From contig NZ_RQFO01000017.1 of the NCBI RefSeq assembly GCF_004770045.1, positions 866,922 to 930,921 of the forward strand: a stretch of 64,000 nucleotides of DNA, read 5' to 3'. The translations under genes and the position numbers were made by a program. This DNA comes from Leptospira montravelensis (GTDB taxonomy: Bacteria; Spirochaetota; Leptospiria; Leptospirales; Leptospiraceae). The notes beneath the pieces were generated by a model. The model saw only the letters and a program-made list of their open reading frames with translations. It did not search any database and was not told where the DNA came from. Numbering within the stretch: position 1 is the first letter of the stretch; every line of letters begins with the position of its first letter. Of this stretch, positions 1 to 9,790 are shown in pieces.

Positions 1-1
1 A

Positions 2-1201
2 TCGATCAAACGACTCAATCGCAAAGCAAAAGTAACGGGTAAAGCTAAAGTAACCGATCAAATCAATGAGTCAGTTAAAAAGGAAGAAGAGGTTCTATCT
101 GAAGAAGAAAAAAAGGACAGAGAGTATACAGATCAAATTCGTAAAGGGTTGGTTCAAGTATTCCAATGGGAATACTACCGAAAGCCAAAGAACTTAGAAA
201 AGATTTTAACCACTCATCCTATCCCTCGTGTACGTGCAGCCGCTGCACTGGCTCTTGGTAGATTAAAAGCGGGTCGAGTTAGTTTAGAAAATGCCATCGA
301 TAAAGACGGATACCAAGTAAGACCTGCTGCTTACAAAGCTTTGTCCGATATTGGAGATAAACGTTCCCTTTCTTATTTTATTGCGGGAACCAAGGCAGAA
401 GATCCAGAAGTGATCGCAGTAAGTTACGAAGGTCTAGGAAAAACAAAAGATCCGGCAGGACGAGAAATGATCCTTACGACAGGACTCTCTTCAGAATTTG
501 TGGTTATTGTTTCAGGTGCCTTACGTGGTCTCGCCTATCACAAATTAGATGCTGATGTTGAAGTTTTTAGTAAGTTTTTAAAATCGAATGACCAAGACAT
601 TAAAGTGGCATCACTCGAAGCTCTTGCGATTCATGGAAGTAGGGAAAGTCTAAGAATTTTGGAAAAGTTTGTTTCAGAAGAACCAAATATGGCGTTACTT
701 GCCATTGATGAAATCAGTAAAAACCCTTCTTTATCAGCAACCTTTGCTCTCATTCGATTGAATGAATCGCAGACTGATGAAAAAATAAATAAACGAATTG
801 GTGAGTGTTTACTTCGTCGTAAGGCTTTTGGAAAGTATGCGATCATACTCATAGAAGATGATTACCTCCGCGCAGAACCAAACGAACGTTCAAGGCCTGT
901 TTCTTATATCAAAAACAAAGAGATTGGCCTAATTCTATCTGAAACCAAAAAGGAATACGCTGTGCGGATCGGAGAAGACATTCTCACTGACAAATATATT
1001 CAAGTGAAAATGGAATCTACACTTCCGGGCGCGCGCGAAGCCTTTGTAACAGGTTGGGTTTTTTATCCAAAGTTAGATATCATTGAGGTGAAACAACTAG
1101 GCAGTGATGGGAATTCTGGAAAGTATTCCAATTTGAAAAAAGGAAAACACAACAACCTCTTCAATCCAATAGAAGAAATTAAAGTTCCTAAAAAGGATTA
1201 A
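2..1201 (+). CDS. HEAT-repeat protein, 5' end outside the window
   Basis: The frame is open from base 2, so the gene begins upstream of the window; the TTG at 149 is only an internal candidate. The visible N-terminal part is rich in Lys and Glu. Residues after about 60 form alpha-helical HEAT-type repeats (for example PRVRAAAALALGRL, then YQVRPAAYKALSDIGD), a scaffold for protein-protein contacts. The last hundred residues are not repeat-like and end in a basic tail. HEAT-repeat proteins are common in Leptospira, and no enzymatic motif is visible. The stop overlaps by 14 bases the convergent receiver gene. The partner and the cellular role are unknown. Confidence 0.75.
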   Translation, partial: SIKRLNRKAKVTGKAKVTDQINESVKKEEEVLSEEEKKDREYTDQIRKGLVQVFQWEYYRKPKNLEKILTTHPIPRVRAAAALALGRLKAGRVSLENAIDKDGYQVRPAAYKALSDIGDKRSLSYFIAGTKAEDPEVIAVSYEGLGKTKDPAGREMILTTGLSSEFVVIVSGALRGLAYHKLDADVEVFSKFLKSNDQDIKVASLEALAIHGSRESLRILEKFVSEEPNMALLAIDEISKNPSLSATFALIRLNESQTDEKINKRIGECLLRRKAFGKYAIILIEDDYLRAEPNERSRPVSYIKNKEIGLILSETKKEYAVRIGEDILTDKYIQVKMESTLPGAREAFVTGWVFYPKLDIIEVKQLGSDGNSGKYSNLKKGKHNNLFNPIEEIKVPKKD

Positions 1202-1589
1202 ATTTTCCTTTGGAAAGGGCGGTCGAAACCCATTCTACCGTCCCTTGTTTTAGAGGAACTTTTGGAATCATCCAGTGAAGGCCGCAGAACCAAGGTAAAA
1301 ACAAAGAAGAAAACGGCATCACACCAAAGACATCAAATCCTGTAGATGCTATCGCAAGAACACCCTTATAACCAGATTTGTAAATTTGACGCATCATCCA
1401 AAGTCCTGAAGTTTGAGTTTCCATTGTTACATCAGAAATAATCATATCATAGTTCGGATTTTTTGTAAAAAGGGTTAAACCTTCCTTTGCATCGACAGCA
1501 CGATCCGAGGGAATATTTTTGGAGTCAAAATACGATTTCAAATTATTCGCATAACGGTCATTATCGTCAACGATTAAAACTCTTTTCAT
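1188..1589 (-). CDS. Single-domain response-regulator receiver protein
   Basis: 133 residues forming one CheY-like receiver domain. The acidic pair follows the first strand (VLIVDDND), the phospho-acceptor Asp lies in IISDVTME near residue 53, the conserved Ser/Thr is in AIASTGFD, and a Lys-Pro-like end is in IPKVPLKQ. The stretch between the last two motifs is longer and more hydrophobic ([14 protein letters not shown]) than in a standard receiver. No output domain is present, so it probably acts by protein contact. The start ATG overlaps the stop of the ABC exporter gene (ATGA), indicating translational coupling. The cognate kinase is not in the window. Confidence 0.8.
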   Translation of the reverse strand: MKRVLIVDDNDRYANNLKSYFDSKNIPSDRAVDAKEGLTLFTKNPNYDMIISDVTMETQTSGLWMMRQIYKSGYKGVLAIASTGFDVFGVMPFSSLFLPWFCGLHWMIPKVPLKQGTVEWVSTALSKGKFNPF

Positions 1590-3481
1590 ATCTGAATCTC
1601 CGCTTCTGCAAATTGGCTGTCATATAATTTTTTATATATTCCGTTTTGGGCAAGTAACGAATCATGATCGCCCTTTTCTCTGATTTCGCCCTCTTCAATC
1701 ACAACAATATTTTTTACTCGTCTTACTGTGGAAAGGCGGTGCGCAATGATAAAAGTAGTTCTATTTTTAAAGAGTCGTTCCAAAGCTCTGCTGACCAACC
1801 TTTCGGATTCGGCATCAAGAGCACTGGTTGCCTCATCTAAAATCAAAATTTCTGCATTTCGTAACAAAGCTCTGGCGATGACAAGACGTTGTCTTTGGCC
1901 ACCGCTCAGATCAAGTCCACGGACTCCAATGACGGTATCATAGCCGTTTTCCATATTAGTAATAAAATCATGTGCATTTGCTAATCGTGCTGCACGAATC
2001 ACTTCTTTTCTGGTAGCAGCACCAGTCCCATAAGCAATGTTATCTGCAACCGTTCCGTGAAAGAGAAAAATTTCCTGAGTGACAATTCCAATTTTTTTAC
2101 GAAGGGATTTTAGGGAATAGCTACGAATGTCCATTCCATCGATTAAAATTTTGCCGGCTGTTGGATCAAAAAAACGAGGAATCAAATCCATCATAGTTGA
2201 TTTGCCTGAACCACTAGTTCCGACAAAAGCATAGGTTTCACCAAGTTTGATATCTAAGTTGATTCCTTTTAAAACTTCTTGGTTGGTACCTGGATAAGAA
2301 AAATGAATGTCGTTAAACTGAATCCCCTTCTCTATTTTTTCGAGAATGGTTTCATCTCCATGTTCCACTACCTCTGAATCACGATCAATAATTTCAAAAA
2401 TCCGTTTCCCGGCAGAATTGGCTTGGGTAATTTTTCCCACCATTTGTGAAAGTTGGGTAAGGGGACGAAGTAAAAATAACAAAGTAAGAAGGAAGGCCAT
2501 AAACTCACCTTGCGTAAACTTACCTGAATATATAAATTTGGCACCCATCGCAAAGTAACCAAGCACCACGATGGATGAAGTAAGTTCGACAAGACTTGGT
2601 GCCATTTGTAAATAGAATTGGCCTTTGAAAGTCCTTCGATACACTTTATAATTGATATTATCAAATTTTTTAAGGTCCTGTTTCTCTTGGCGAAACGTTC
2701 GGATGACCTTAATTCCTGAAATGAATTCCTGGATATGACTATTGAGGTCGGCGAGCTTTTCTTGGAACCTTGCAGTCGATGAGGAAATTTTTCGTGTAAA
2801 CAAAGTTACAGGCATTATGACGACAGGAATTGTGAGACAAGCAAGGAGTAATAATTCTGAATTCAAATAAATGAGGATCATTAGATGTGTCAAAACGTAA
2901 AAGAAGTTTATGACCGCATCACGAAGGTTACTCGAAATCACTGCAGCTACGATCTCTGCATCATTGATAACCCGACTCATAATTAGTCCGGTTTTTTCTT
3001 TATAAAAATAGGTAAGAGGTAATCTCTGAACTTTTTGAAATAACTCTTGTCGGATATCTCTGACTGCTTTGTAACCGGCCGTGGCAATACAATAAACTGA
3101 CAAAAGATAAGTTCCCAGTTTCAAAAGATAAAGTGGAAAAACTGCAATACAAACTGCCCAAACCACTTCTTTGGGTTCCATATCCTTTGTGAAATCATTG
3201 ATCTGGAGCTTTGCAGAGATTATCAAACGTTTGATTCGCTCTAATCCATCCAAACTATCTGCACCCAAAAGAACTTCTTGGACGAGGATCGTTTTTTCAG
3301 GAAGAGTTAAATCCAAATGGAAACGATTATTTTTGTCACCACCTAACGAATCAAATAGGGGAATGAGTGCTGTAAGAGAAATTCCATTTAAAACGGCCGT
3401 CAAAAGTGCAAACACGAGTCCCAAAACAAATCGTTCCCGGTAGTGCACAGAATAGGACAATAGTCTTAAAAAATATTTCAT
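1586..3481 (-). CDS. MsbA-type ABC exporter, fused membrane and ATPase domains
   Basis: 631 residues in the half-transporter arrangement: a membrane domain over about residues 1-340, then a nucleotide-binding domain. Walker A is GTSGSGKS (about 422), the signature is LSGGQRQR (about 523), Walker B is [12 protein letters not shown] (about 546) and the switch His is in IIAHRLST. The protein should work as a homodimer in the inner membrane, exporting a lipid, glycolipid or other hydrophobic substrate. MsbA-like lipid flipping is possible, but the substrate cannot be read from sequence. A loop of about 70 residues between the first two membrane segments is unusually long. It overlaps by 4 bases both the amidotransferase gene upstream and the receiver gene downstream. 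Confidence 0.9.
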   Translation of the reverse strand: MKYFLRLLSYSVHYRERFVLGLVFALLTAVLNGISLTALIPLFDSLGGDKNNRFHLDLTLPEKTILVQEVLLGADSLDGLERIKRLIISAKLQINDFTKDMEPKEVVWAVCIAVFPLYLLKLGTYLLSVYCIATAGYKAVRDIRQELFQKVQRLPLTYFYKEKTGLIMSRVINDAEIVAAVISSNLRDAVINFFYVLTHLMILIYLNSELLLLACLTIPVVIMPVTLFTRKISSSTARFQEKLADLNSHIQEFISGIKVIRTFRQEKQDLKKFDNINYKVYRRTFKGQFYLQMAPSLVELTSSIVVLGYFAMGAKFIYSGKFTQGEFMAFLLTLLFLLRPLTQLSQMVGKITQANSAGKRIFEIIDRDSEVVEHGDETILEKIEKGIQFNDIHFSYPGTNQEVLKGINLDIKLGETYAFVGTSGSGKSTMMDLIPRFFDPTAGKILIDGMDIRSYSLKSLRKKIGIVTQEIFLFHGTVADNIAYGTGAATRKEVIRAARLANAHDFITNMENGYDTVIGVRGLDLSGGQRQRLVIARALLRNAEILILDEATSALDAESERLVSRALERLFKNRTTFIIAHRLSTVRRVKNIVVIEEGEIREKGDHDSLLAQNGIYKKLYDSQFAEAEIQI

Positions 3482-4047
3482 TTGATGACTTCCTCATAGA
3501 AGTTGCGAAGTAAGGTTTCCCCATTTTCTGTGAGGATGGATTCCGGATGAAACTGGACCCCAAATACCTTACTCCATTTTCTGTGACGAATTCCCATTAT
3601 GACTCCATCTTTAGTTTCCGCTGTCACTTCCAATTCGTTTGGCAAAGAAACTTTCGAGACAGCCCAAGAGTGGTACCTGTTGGCTAAAAATCCATTGGGG
3701 ATGTTTTTAAAGACACCTTCTCCATTGTGTAGGATTTCCGAAGGTCGACCGTGGAACACTTCTGGAGTTTGCTCCAATTTGGCTCCGAACATTTCTCCAA
3801 TGGCTTGGTGGCCGAGACAAATTCCTAGTACCGGCATTTCCTTATAAAGGAAATCTAAATGAGACATGAGTTTACCTGAAGTTTTCGGAAGACCCGGACC
3901 CGGTGACAATACAACAGCGTTGTATTTTTTTTGTAGGTCCACTGGTAGGTCTTCATCATGCCGCATGACAGTTGTTGGTATGATTTGGTTCAGGTATTGG
4001 TACAGAATATAAGTGAATGAGTCGTAGTTGTCGATGAGAAGGAACAT
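3478..4047 (-). CDS. pabA: Glutamine amidotransferase, aminodeoxychorismate/anthranilate synthase component II
   Basis: Class I glutamine amidotransferase of the TrpG/PabA family. It releases ammonia from glutamine for a chorismate-using partner. The nucleophile Cys is in GICLGHQ (residue 78 from this start) and the catalytic His-Glu pair is in FHPES near the C-terminus. I chose ATG 4047 because family members begin directly with the LLIDNYDSF strand; a TTG at 4062 is possible and neither has a clear ribosome binding site. A second copy at 28552 sits beside trpE, so this one is more likely to serve PabB in folate synthesis, but no pabB is in the window. It overlaps the ABC exporter gene by 4 bases. 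The family is certain; the symbol is an inference. Confidence 0.75.
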   Translation of the reverse strand: MFLLIDNYDSFTYILYQYLNQIIPTTVMRHDEDLPVDLQKKYNAVVLSPGPGLPKTSGKLMSHLDFLYKEMPVLGICLGHQAIGEMFGAKLEQTPEVFHGRPSEILHNGEGVFKNIPNGFLANRYHSWAVSKVSLPNELEVTAETKDGVIMGIRHRKWSKVFGVQFHPESILTENGETLLRNFYEEVIK

Positions 4048-4102
4048 ACTGGGAGAGGACAAGTGGTGATAAAATCAAGTCCACCTGTCCTTAAACCAAT
4101 CT

Positions 4103-5269
4103 TTACGCGTTAGGAGTTTCGATTCCAACACCATCATTTAAAAATTTAGAAATGATGACTCTTTGGATCTGCGAAGTTCCTTCATAAATTTGGAAGATTT
4201 TTGCATCACGCATCAATTTTTCGACTGGGTATTCTTCGTTGAATCCGTAACCACCAAAAATTTGTACTGCATCCGTTGTAACACGCATAGCCATATCTGC
4301 ACAAAATACTTTTGCAATCGATGCTTGGTAAGTATTTCTGAATTTGTTATCGATTAGCCAAGCGGATTGCCAACAGAGAAGTCTTCCTGCTTCAATGTCA
4401 CGAGCCATTTCAGCAATCATAAAACTAACACCTTGGTTTACAGAAATAGGTTTTCCAAACGCATTACGAGTGTTTGCATAACGGATAGAATGATCAAGTG
4501 CCGCACGTGCCACACCCACAGCTCCAATTGCTACGGCAGGACGAGTTTGGTCAAAAGCGCCCATCGCAATTTTGAACCCTTCCCCTTCTTTTCCGATCAT
4601 GTTTTCTTTTGGAACTTTTACATCTTCAAACGTAACTCCACGAGTATCGGAACAACGTTGCCCCATATTTTTTTCTTTTTTACCGACGATAATTCCAGGA
4701 GATTTGGCATCGACGATGAAACCTGTCATACCTTTGTGACCGGCATTTGGATCAGTTTTTGCTAAAACAAAAAACCAATCTGCATGGCCGGCATTTGTGA
4801 TCCACATTTTGGATCCGTTGATGATGTATTCGTCACCCACTCGTTTTGCTGTGGTGCGGATACCGGCTACGTCAGATCCAGCACCTGGCTCCGTTACTGC
4901 ATAAGCAGCCAATGTGAAATTTTCAGTCATTGGTTGGATGTATTTTTTCATTACATAATCGTCAGCACCTAACAATACCGGCGCGAGTGCTAAGTTGTTT
5001 GCTAGGATGGCTGTTGCCATTCCCGAACAACCGTAAAATAATTCTTCGGAAGCAATCAGTTCATCCAAAACACCGAGCCCAGACCCACCGTATTCCACGG
5101 GGATATGCATATTCATAAGGCCTACATCAAAAGCTTTCTTTAAAATTTCTTTCGGATATTCACCTGTGTGGTCATGGTGTTCCGCCTTGGGAATCATTTC
5201 ATTTTTGGCGAAATCTTTCGCTAAGTCGCGTAGGGCTTTTTGTTCATCGGTGATAGAAAAGTCGATCAT
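4103..5269 (-). CDS. Acyl-CoA dehydrogenase
   Basis: 388 residues, the usual length for soluble FAD-dependent acyl-CoA dehydrogenases, which catalyse the first step of beta-oxidation or of branched-chain acyl-CoA breakdown. Family motifs are visible: [12 protein letters not shown] in the FAD-binding middle domain, [13 protein letters not shown], the C-terminal [20 protein letters not shown], and the catalytic-base region [10 protein letters not shown] with Glu near residue 363. Chain-length preference cannot be read. Leptospira live on long-chain fatty acids, so several such enzymes are expected. It is followed on the same strand by the amidotransferase gene after about 55 bases; no shared function is evident. 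Confidence 0.93.
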   Translation of the reverse strand: MIDFSITDEQKALRDLAKDFAKNEMIPKAEHHDHTGEYPKEILKKAFDVGLMNMHIPVEYGGSGLGVLDELIASEELFYGCSGMATAILANNLALAPVLLGADDYVMKKYIQPMTENFTLAAYAVTEPGAGSDVAGIRTTAKRVGDEYIINGSKMWITNAGHADWFFVLAKTDPNAGHKGMTGFIVDAKSPGIIVGKKEKNMGQRCSDTRGVTFEDVKVPKENMIGKEGEGFKIAMGAFDQTRPAVAIGAVGVARAALDHSIRYANTRNAFGKPISVNQGVSFMIAEMARDIEAGRLLCWQSAWLIDNKFRNTYQASIAKVFCADMAMRVTTDAVQIFGGYGFNEEYPVEKLMRDAKIFQIYEGTSQIQRVIISKFLNDGVGIETPNA

Positions 5270-5392
5270 GGTATGCCTTATAGATGTTTTTTTACAGTAC
5301 TTTGGAATTTTCTCTCTGAGTCAAGAAACTAGGGCGACTTAAATCTGTTGAAAAATCTTTTGAATCAAAAATCCTAGCCTTGGGAGAAAACA

Positions 5393-6136
5393 ATGTCAGG
5401 ACACTCGAAATGGGCGACGATTCGAAGAAAAAAGGGAGCCATTGATGCCAAAAGAGGTGCCATCTTTACAAGGATTGCCAAAGAAATTTCCGTAGCAGCA
5501 AAAGAAGGTGGTGGAGACCAAGAAGGAAACCCGAGACTTCGTTTAGCGGTCACCAAAGCCAAAGCCGCCAACATGCCAAAGGACAACATTGAACGTGCCA
5601 TCAAAAAAGGTACAGGTGGACTCGAAGGTATGGTCTACGAAGAGTGTCTGTACGAATGTTACGCACCTGGTGGTGTTGCCATTATGGTGGATGTCCTTAC
5701 TGATAAAAAATCCCGTACAACTCCTGAAATTAAAAGCATTCTAACCAAACTCGGTGGTTCCCTCGCCAACGCAGGCGCTGTTTCCCGTTTTTTTGAACGA
5801 AAGGGTCAAATCTCTTTAAAAGCAGACCAAATTTCTGAAGAGGCGTTGTTTGATTTGGCACTCGGGGCCGGAGCAGAAGACATCCAAGTCAATGATGGAA
5901 TGTATGTAGTGATTACATCCCCTGCAGAATACGAAGCTGTCCAATCTGCCCTTTCCACAAAAGGTCTGAATATGGAAGAATCAGAAATTAAATACATTGC
6001 TATGACGACTGTCGAAGTGAACGACAAAGAAACAGCAGAAAAGGTGATGAAGTTAATTGATAACTTAGAAGCCAATGACGACGTCCAGGGTGTGAGTTCC
6101 AACTTTGAGTTAGGTGAAGGTGTCGAACTAGATTAG
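5393..6136 (+). CDS. yebC: YebC/PmpR-family protein
   Basis: 247 residues matching the YebC family over full length, beginning with the hallmark [18 protein letters not shown]. Two further conserved stretches are [17 protein letters not shown] and the acidic C-terminal domain. The family has been described as DNA-binding transcriptional regulators and, in some bacteria, as translation factors that relieve ribosome stalling on proline runs; which role applies here is not visible. The ATG is preceded by a purine-rich GGGAGAA. It is transcribed divergently from the acyl-CoA dehydrogenase across a 120-base gap. Confidence 0.95.
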   Translation: MSGHSKWATIRRKKGAIDAKRGAIFTRIAKEISVAAKEGGGDQEGNPRLRLAVTKAKAANMPKDNIERAIKKGTGGLEGMVYEECLYECYAPGGVAIMVDVLTDKKSRTTPEIKSILTKLGGSLANAGAVSRFFERKGQISLKADQISEEALFDLALGAGAEDIQVNDGMYVVITSPAEYEAVQSALSTKGLNMEESEIKYIAMTTVEVNDKETAEKVMKLIDNLEANDDVQGVSSNFELGEGVELD

Positions 6137-6146
6137 TATATCTCCC

Positions 6147-6179
6147 GAGGCAGGACGGTTAGTTATGTCGCCCTGTCTC
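6147..6179. terminator. Imperfect hairpin after yebC
   Basis: GAGGCAGG with a few following bases pairs with the complementary CCCTGTCTC across a loop of about ten bases, with one wobble and one mismatch. It lies 10 bases after the yebC stop and between convergent genes. There is no clear T-run on either strand, so intrinsic termination is only likely, not shown. Confidence 0.4.
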
Positions 6180-6239
6180 AAGCGAAGTTTGAAATCGTAA
6201 GGCAAAAATTTTGTATTACGAAATTTTCGGTTTTTTGGT

Positions 6240-6485
6240 TTATCTTTTTTTGATCATACCCGCAATGAAAATAAGTAAAATCGCTCCTACCACTGCAACT
6301 ATCAGTTCCGCAACCAGACCATAAGAACGAAAACCGAGTAGGCCAAATACGATTCCTCCCAAAAAGGAACCGACTACGCCAATTACCAAATTGGCAATGA
6401 GCCCAAACCCTTTTCCGCGCAAAATACGACCAGCAAGCCAACCTGCCGCAAGACCAATCAGTAAAAACCAAATAAAACTAAACAT
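6240..6485 (-). CDS. GlsB/YeaQ/YmgE-family small membrane protein
   Basis: 81 residues, almost entirely three hydrophobic glycine-rich segments separated by short loops: an N-terminal helix with AAGWLAGRI, a middle helix with LVIGVVGSFLGGIVFG, and a C-terminal helix ending in IAGMIKKR. This pattern is typical of the 'transglycosylase-associated' or GlsB/YeaQ/YmgE family of stress-linked inner-membrane proteins, whose biochemical role is unknown. Length and topology agree with the family. It is divergent from the following EAL-like gene by 88 bases. Confidence 0.85.
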   Translation of the reverse strand: MFSFIWFLLIGLAAGWLAGRILRGKGFGLIANLVIGVVGSFLGGIVFGLLGFRSYGLVAELIVAVVGAILLIFIAGMIKKR

Positions 6486-6573
6486 AAGTTACTATCCTTG
6501 TTGCCTTTTCTTTTGAATTCTCATAAATTTACAAGAAGTCGTTTGAGAATCAAATCATATACGAAGGCTACAT

Positions 6574-7923
6574 TTGAAAAATCAACTTTTAACTGGTCCC
6601 TATTATTTTGGAATGAAGGATTTGGATGTATTCAAAGAACATTTCATCCAAGAAAACCAAGGGAAACCTCTCTTCCTCATTCGTTTTGAAAATATTACTG
6701 GAATCGAACTCACTGATTTTTTAGATCTACTTCGAACTGAGTTTTATAACTGTATGGATTTGGAAGATATTACTTTTGGATTTCATCATATTGAAAAACA
6801 AAACATTTTGATTATGGGTATCTCTCCCCTTTTTGAATGGGATATCGAACGATTCCCGAACATTGAAAATGCAGTTGGTAAATTCCAACAACAATGTTTA
6901 CAAAATAAAACCGCATCCTTTCACTTTGGAGTTTCTAGAACACAATCTAATTTTATATCAGATGGTGATGAAATATATAACGAACTTTATAAATCATCTG
7001 AAAAAAATCTAAACGATAACCTAGTTCGTTGGAGTTGGACTTATTACAATAAAGCCAATACTTATATTTCTGGTTCAGTTCATGAAGCCATGATCCAACC
7101 GACTGTCATCTTCAATCCGAAAGACAAAACCTATTCGGTGAAAGGAGGTGAAGTTTTTCTTGGAGGTGGCGCCTATATTGGTTATAAAGACCTAATCAAT
7201 GATATTCCATCTGACCAAGACTTGAACCGGATTGAACTTTTGATTTTAGAAAAGTTGATCATTGCATGTGAAGGGGCACCGGGATTATTAAAATTTAATA
7301 TTTCTCCTCAATCATTAATTGATACTTTTTCGCAAATGGACCGAGTGGATCGATTGAAAAAACTCATCCAAAATAAAGACCTACTTCCTGAAAACATACG
7401 ATTTGAACTCGTGGAAAAACCTTACGATGACTCGCACTTTCCACTAAAGGATGTGTGTCATGCATTCTATTCGCATGGGATGAGTTTCGCAGCAGACGAC
7501 TTTGGAGTCAAAAGTCAGTCCCATCAAATCGTTTTGGATCTTGGGATTATGATTAAAGAATTTAAACTAGATCCTATCAGTTTTAAATTCAAAATGGAAG
7601 AAGACCAAATTAAATTTTTAGACAACTTGGCATTTATTGATTATTGTAAACGCCTAGCTGATAACAGGGAGGCAGTGATTACTGCAGAAGCCGTTGAGGA
7701 TTACGATACTTTACGATTTCTTATGGAACACCAAATTTACCAGTTCCAAGCCAATATTCTATTTGGAAAAATGACTGTATCGGATTATAAAAGAGATTTT
7801 GAACTTCTGCATTCTATTCATGAAGATGCTGTGAAAGAAGTATTGACAGATAAAATTTTGTCAGAAAAACAAAAGAAAGTTGGGAATTTGTTTCGGGTTG
7901 CTTCCGAAGAAGGTTTAATTTAA
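6574..7923 (+). CDS. Degenerate EAL-domain protein
   Basis: 449 residues starting at TTG with GAAGG about 7 bases before it. An N-terminal region of about 190 residues, unrecognised, is followed by a C-terminal EAL phosphodiesterase fold. Seen motifs are KFNISPQS (about 243), FELVEKPY (about 276), ADDFGVKS (about 308), AEAVED (about 371) and NILFGK. The defining EAL motif at the start of the domain is replaced by GGAYIGYKDL, and the usual Lys-x-Asp and Glu-Gly-Val-Glu positions are altered. Loss of metal-binding residues suggests it does not cleave cyclic-di-GMP and may bind it or a protein. It lies 8 bases before a pseudo-receiver gene, suggesting one operon. Confidence 0.8.
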   Translation: MKNQLLTGPYYFGMKDLDVFKEHFIQENQGKPLFLIRFENITGIELTDFLDLLRTEFYNCMDLEDITFGFHHIEKQNILIMGISPLFEWDIERFPNIENAVGKFQQQCLQNKTASFHFGVSRTQSNFISDGDEIYNELYKSSEKNLNDNLVRWSWTYYNKANTYISGSVHEAMIQPTVIFNPKDKTYSVKGGEVFLGGGAYIGYKDLINDIPSDQDLNRIELLILEKLIIACEGAPGLLKFNISPQSLIDTFSQMDRVDRLKKLIQNKDLLPENIRFELVEKPYDDSHFPLKDVCHAFYSHGMSFAADDFGVKSQSHQIVLDLGIMIKEFKLDPISFKFKMEEDQIKFLDNLAFIDYCKRLADNREAVITAEAVEDYDTLRFLMEHQIYQFQANILFGKMTVSDYKRDFELLHSIHEDAVKEVLTDKILSEKQKKVGNLFRVASEEGLI

Positions 7924-7931
7924 AATTCATT

Positions 7932-8888
7932 ATGCATTTCATTATGGCGATTGAAAACGATCCCAATTCCTCTCAGGATTTGGAAAACATCTTCCTTGGT
8001 TTACGCCAAAGAGTTGTGATCACAAAATTTTCTCAAACAGTACAAGAATATGTAAAATCCTCTAATCCAGATATCATATTAATGGGTTTGTCTTTTAAGG
8101 ATAAAAAAGAGTTAGAGTTTGTATTGGAACTTCGCCGCGATGTAATCACACATAACATTCCTATTTTGGCTATGATTCCTAAGGAAGATTCTAACTTCAT
8201 AGCAAATCACAAAGCTCTTGGATTTACAGATTATATGGTTAAACCATTAATCAAACAACCTCTTTTAGATCGTATTCACTCACATATTGAAGAGTATAAG
8301 TTTAGCGAGTCTTCTAAAACAAGAGACAATATGTCATTTGTCGTTGTTGATAGAGGACACGGACGTGTTTTATTTCAGTGTCGTGCCAATCTCAAAAGAT
8401 ACGTATTTCCAGAATTCAAAAAAATATTCACACCTAATTTTTTAAAATCAATCCAAGCGGAACGTATTTGTTTTGATGTTCGTGTTGTTCCTGAATTAGG
8501 CAAAGAGGAAGTAGAAGTATTCGAACGTGTGATGAAACTTTTTTTAAATCATGAAAAAGTAGTGTTTATCGCAGGCCGTCACATGGGAGCTTTTATTGAA
8601 CATGCTGCTGATGATGAAAAAATGTTAGTATTTATGGCTCCCAACGAATTCGATGAATACGTAAAAATGGAAGATCAAAAAAAAGAAGAGATACGTAAAA
8701 AAGAAAAAAAAGAAAAGTTTATTAAGGAAACTGGTAAAGAACCCGCACAAAGTCCTACTTTGTTAAGCCAAGTCAAAATTGAAATTCCGACAGATCCTCA
8801 AGATGAAGCTGAAAATCAAAACCTTTCTACAGAAATTACTGATAATCCACCTAACTCTGATACTACGGATTCTTCCCCTCAAACTTAA
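7932..8888 (+). CDS. Pseudo-receiver protein with a STAS-like middle region
   Basis: 318 residues. Residues 1-120 follow a receiver fold and keep the Lys-Pro near the end (DYMVKPL), but the acidic pair is replaced by Glu-Asn (AIENDP) and the phospho-acceptor Asp by Gly (PDIILMGLS), so phosphorylation is unlikely. Residues about 135-240 alternate strands and helices in a STAS-like pattern (ERICFDVRVVPELG, then VVFIAGRHMGAF); this is my inference from pattern only. The last 75 residues are a charged, Lys-Glu then Ser-Thr-Pro rich tail, probably disordered. It follows the degenerate EAL gene by 8 bases. A second ATG at 7944 is an alternative start. Confidence 0.65.
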   Translation: MHFIMAIENDPNSSQDLENIFLGLRQRVVITKFSQTVQEYVKSSNPDIILMGLSFKDKKELEFVLELRRDVITHNIPILAMIPKEDSNFIANHKALGFTDYMVKPLIKQPLLDRIHSHIEEYKFSESSKTRDNMSFVVVDRGHGRVLFQCRANLKRYVFPEFKKIFTPNFLKSIQAERICFDVRVVPELGKEEVEVFERVMKLFLNHEKVVFIAGRHMGAFIEHAADDEKMLVFMAPNEFDEYVKMEDQKKEEIRKKEKKEKFIKETGKEPAQSPTLLSQVKIEIPTDPQDEAENQNLSTEITDNPPNSDTTDSSPQT

Positions 8889-8918
8889 TTAATAAAAATA
8901 ACACAAAAGAAGTAACCA

Positions 8919-9701
8919 ATGAATTACAAACGCGAAGTCATCGATATTCCCAACGGCAAAGGCGAAATCATTCGCTTTCAAATGAACGACCAAAATTCTC
9001 TCACTGGTCAAAACATGAAAGAACTTGGTGAGATTTTAAATGAAATCAAAGCCGATCCTTCCAAACGAGGTGTGATCTTAACTACAGATAATCCTAAATT
9101 TTTTTGTAATGGCCTCGATGCGGATAACTTACTTTCCACCAGTAGAGACAAACTCCTTGATGAGGTTGGTGGAATTGTCATTCTTTTTGGTGAACTTGTA
9201 AAATTCGATAAACCACTTATAACGGAAGTGACTGGTCATGCAATGGGTGGAGGTGCCGTGATCACTGTGGCTTCTGATTTTAAGTATATGTTGGATGGAA
9301 AAGGAAGAATTGGATTTACAGAAGTTAATGTTGGTCTTCCGCTTCCTGGAAGTTTTATCGATCGCATTCGTATGTGTGTAGATCCAAGATATTGGTCAGA
9401 GGTATGTTTAGAAGGAACCACTTACAAAGGAGCAGAAGCCAAAAAAATTGGTCTTATCGATGAAGTGGCACCAACTCCCGAAGAGGTTCGTAAACTCGCT
9501 TTAAAGAAATTAGAAACACTTTCAAAAGTTCCTTCCGCGGCCTATCGGGCCACAAAAAATACATTGAATGGTGCTCTCATTGCGCACCTTGAGCAGTATA
9601 AAAAGGACACTATCAAATCCTTTGAACAACCAGGTGTTGTTGATAATTTACTCGAAGCAATGACTGCTCTCAAAGAAAAACGTAGACCTGTTTTTAAATA
9701 A
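8919..9701 (+). CDS. Enoyl-CoA hydratase/isomerase-family protein
   Basis: 260 residues of the crotonase fold. The oxyanion-hole segments are visible: FFCNGLDADNLL near residue 65 and GHAMGGGAVITVASDF near 108, followed by GFTEVNVGLPLP carrying an acidic residue where family members hold a catalytic Glu. Only one acidic catalytic candidate is clear, which fits delta3,delta2-enoyl-CoA isomerases as well as hydratases, so the exact reaction is open. It acts on acyl-CoA thioesters in the cytoplasm, consistent with fatty-acid catabolism. It starts 30 bases after the pseudo-receiver gene. Confidence 0.85.
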   Translation: MNYKREVIDIPNGKGEIIRFQMNDQNSLTGQNMKELGEILNEIKADPSKRGVILTTDNPKFFCNGLDADNLLSTSRDKLLDEVGGIVILFGELVKFDKPLITEVTGHAMGGGAVITVASDFKYMLDGKGRIGFTEVNVGLPLPGSFIDRIRMCVDPRYWSEVCLEGTTYKGAEAKKIGLIDEVAPTPEEVRKLALKKLETLSKVPSAAYRATKNTLNGALIAHLEQYKKDTIKSFEQPGVVDNLLEAMTALKEKRRPVFK

Positions 9702-9713
9702 ATTTTATCAGAA

Positions 9714-9746
9714 CGAGGGGAAAATGAGAATCACCCCTCGATTCTT
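9714..9746 (+). terminator. Probable intrinsic terminator
   Basis: CGAGGGG and CCCCTCG form a 7-base perfect stem with a 13-base loop, 12 bases after the stop of the crotonase-family gene, followed by ATTCTTAT. The weak T-run lowers confidence. Confidence 0.5.
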
Positions 9747-9790
9747 ATAAGTCTTTTCACCATAAGAGCCGAAAATTAAATTGAAATCTG

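Noticed and set aside
4367..4765. Plus-strand ORF of 132 codons
   Set aside because: Antisense to the acyl-CoA dehydrogenase gene, with no recognisable motif.
6498..6689. Plus-strand ORF of 63 codons before and inside the EAL-like gene
   Set aside because: It runs in another frame over the well-supported EAL-like coding sequence and has no protein-like content.
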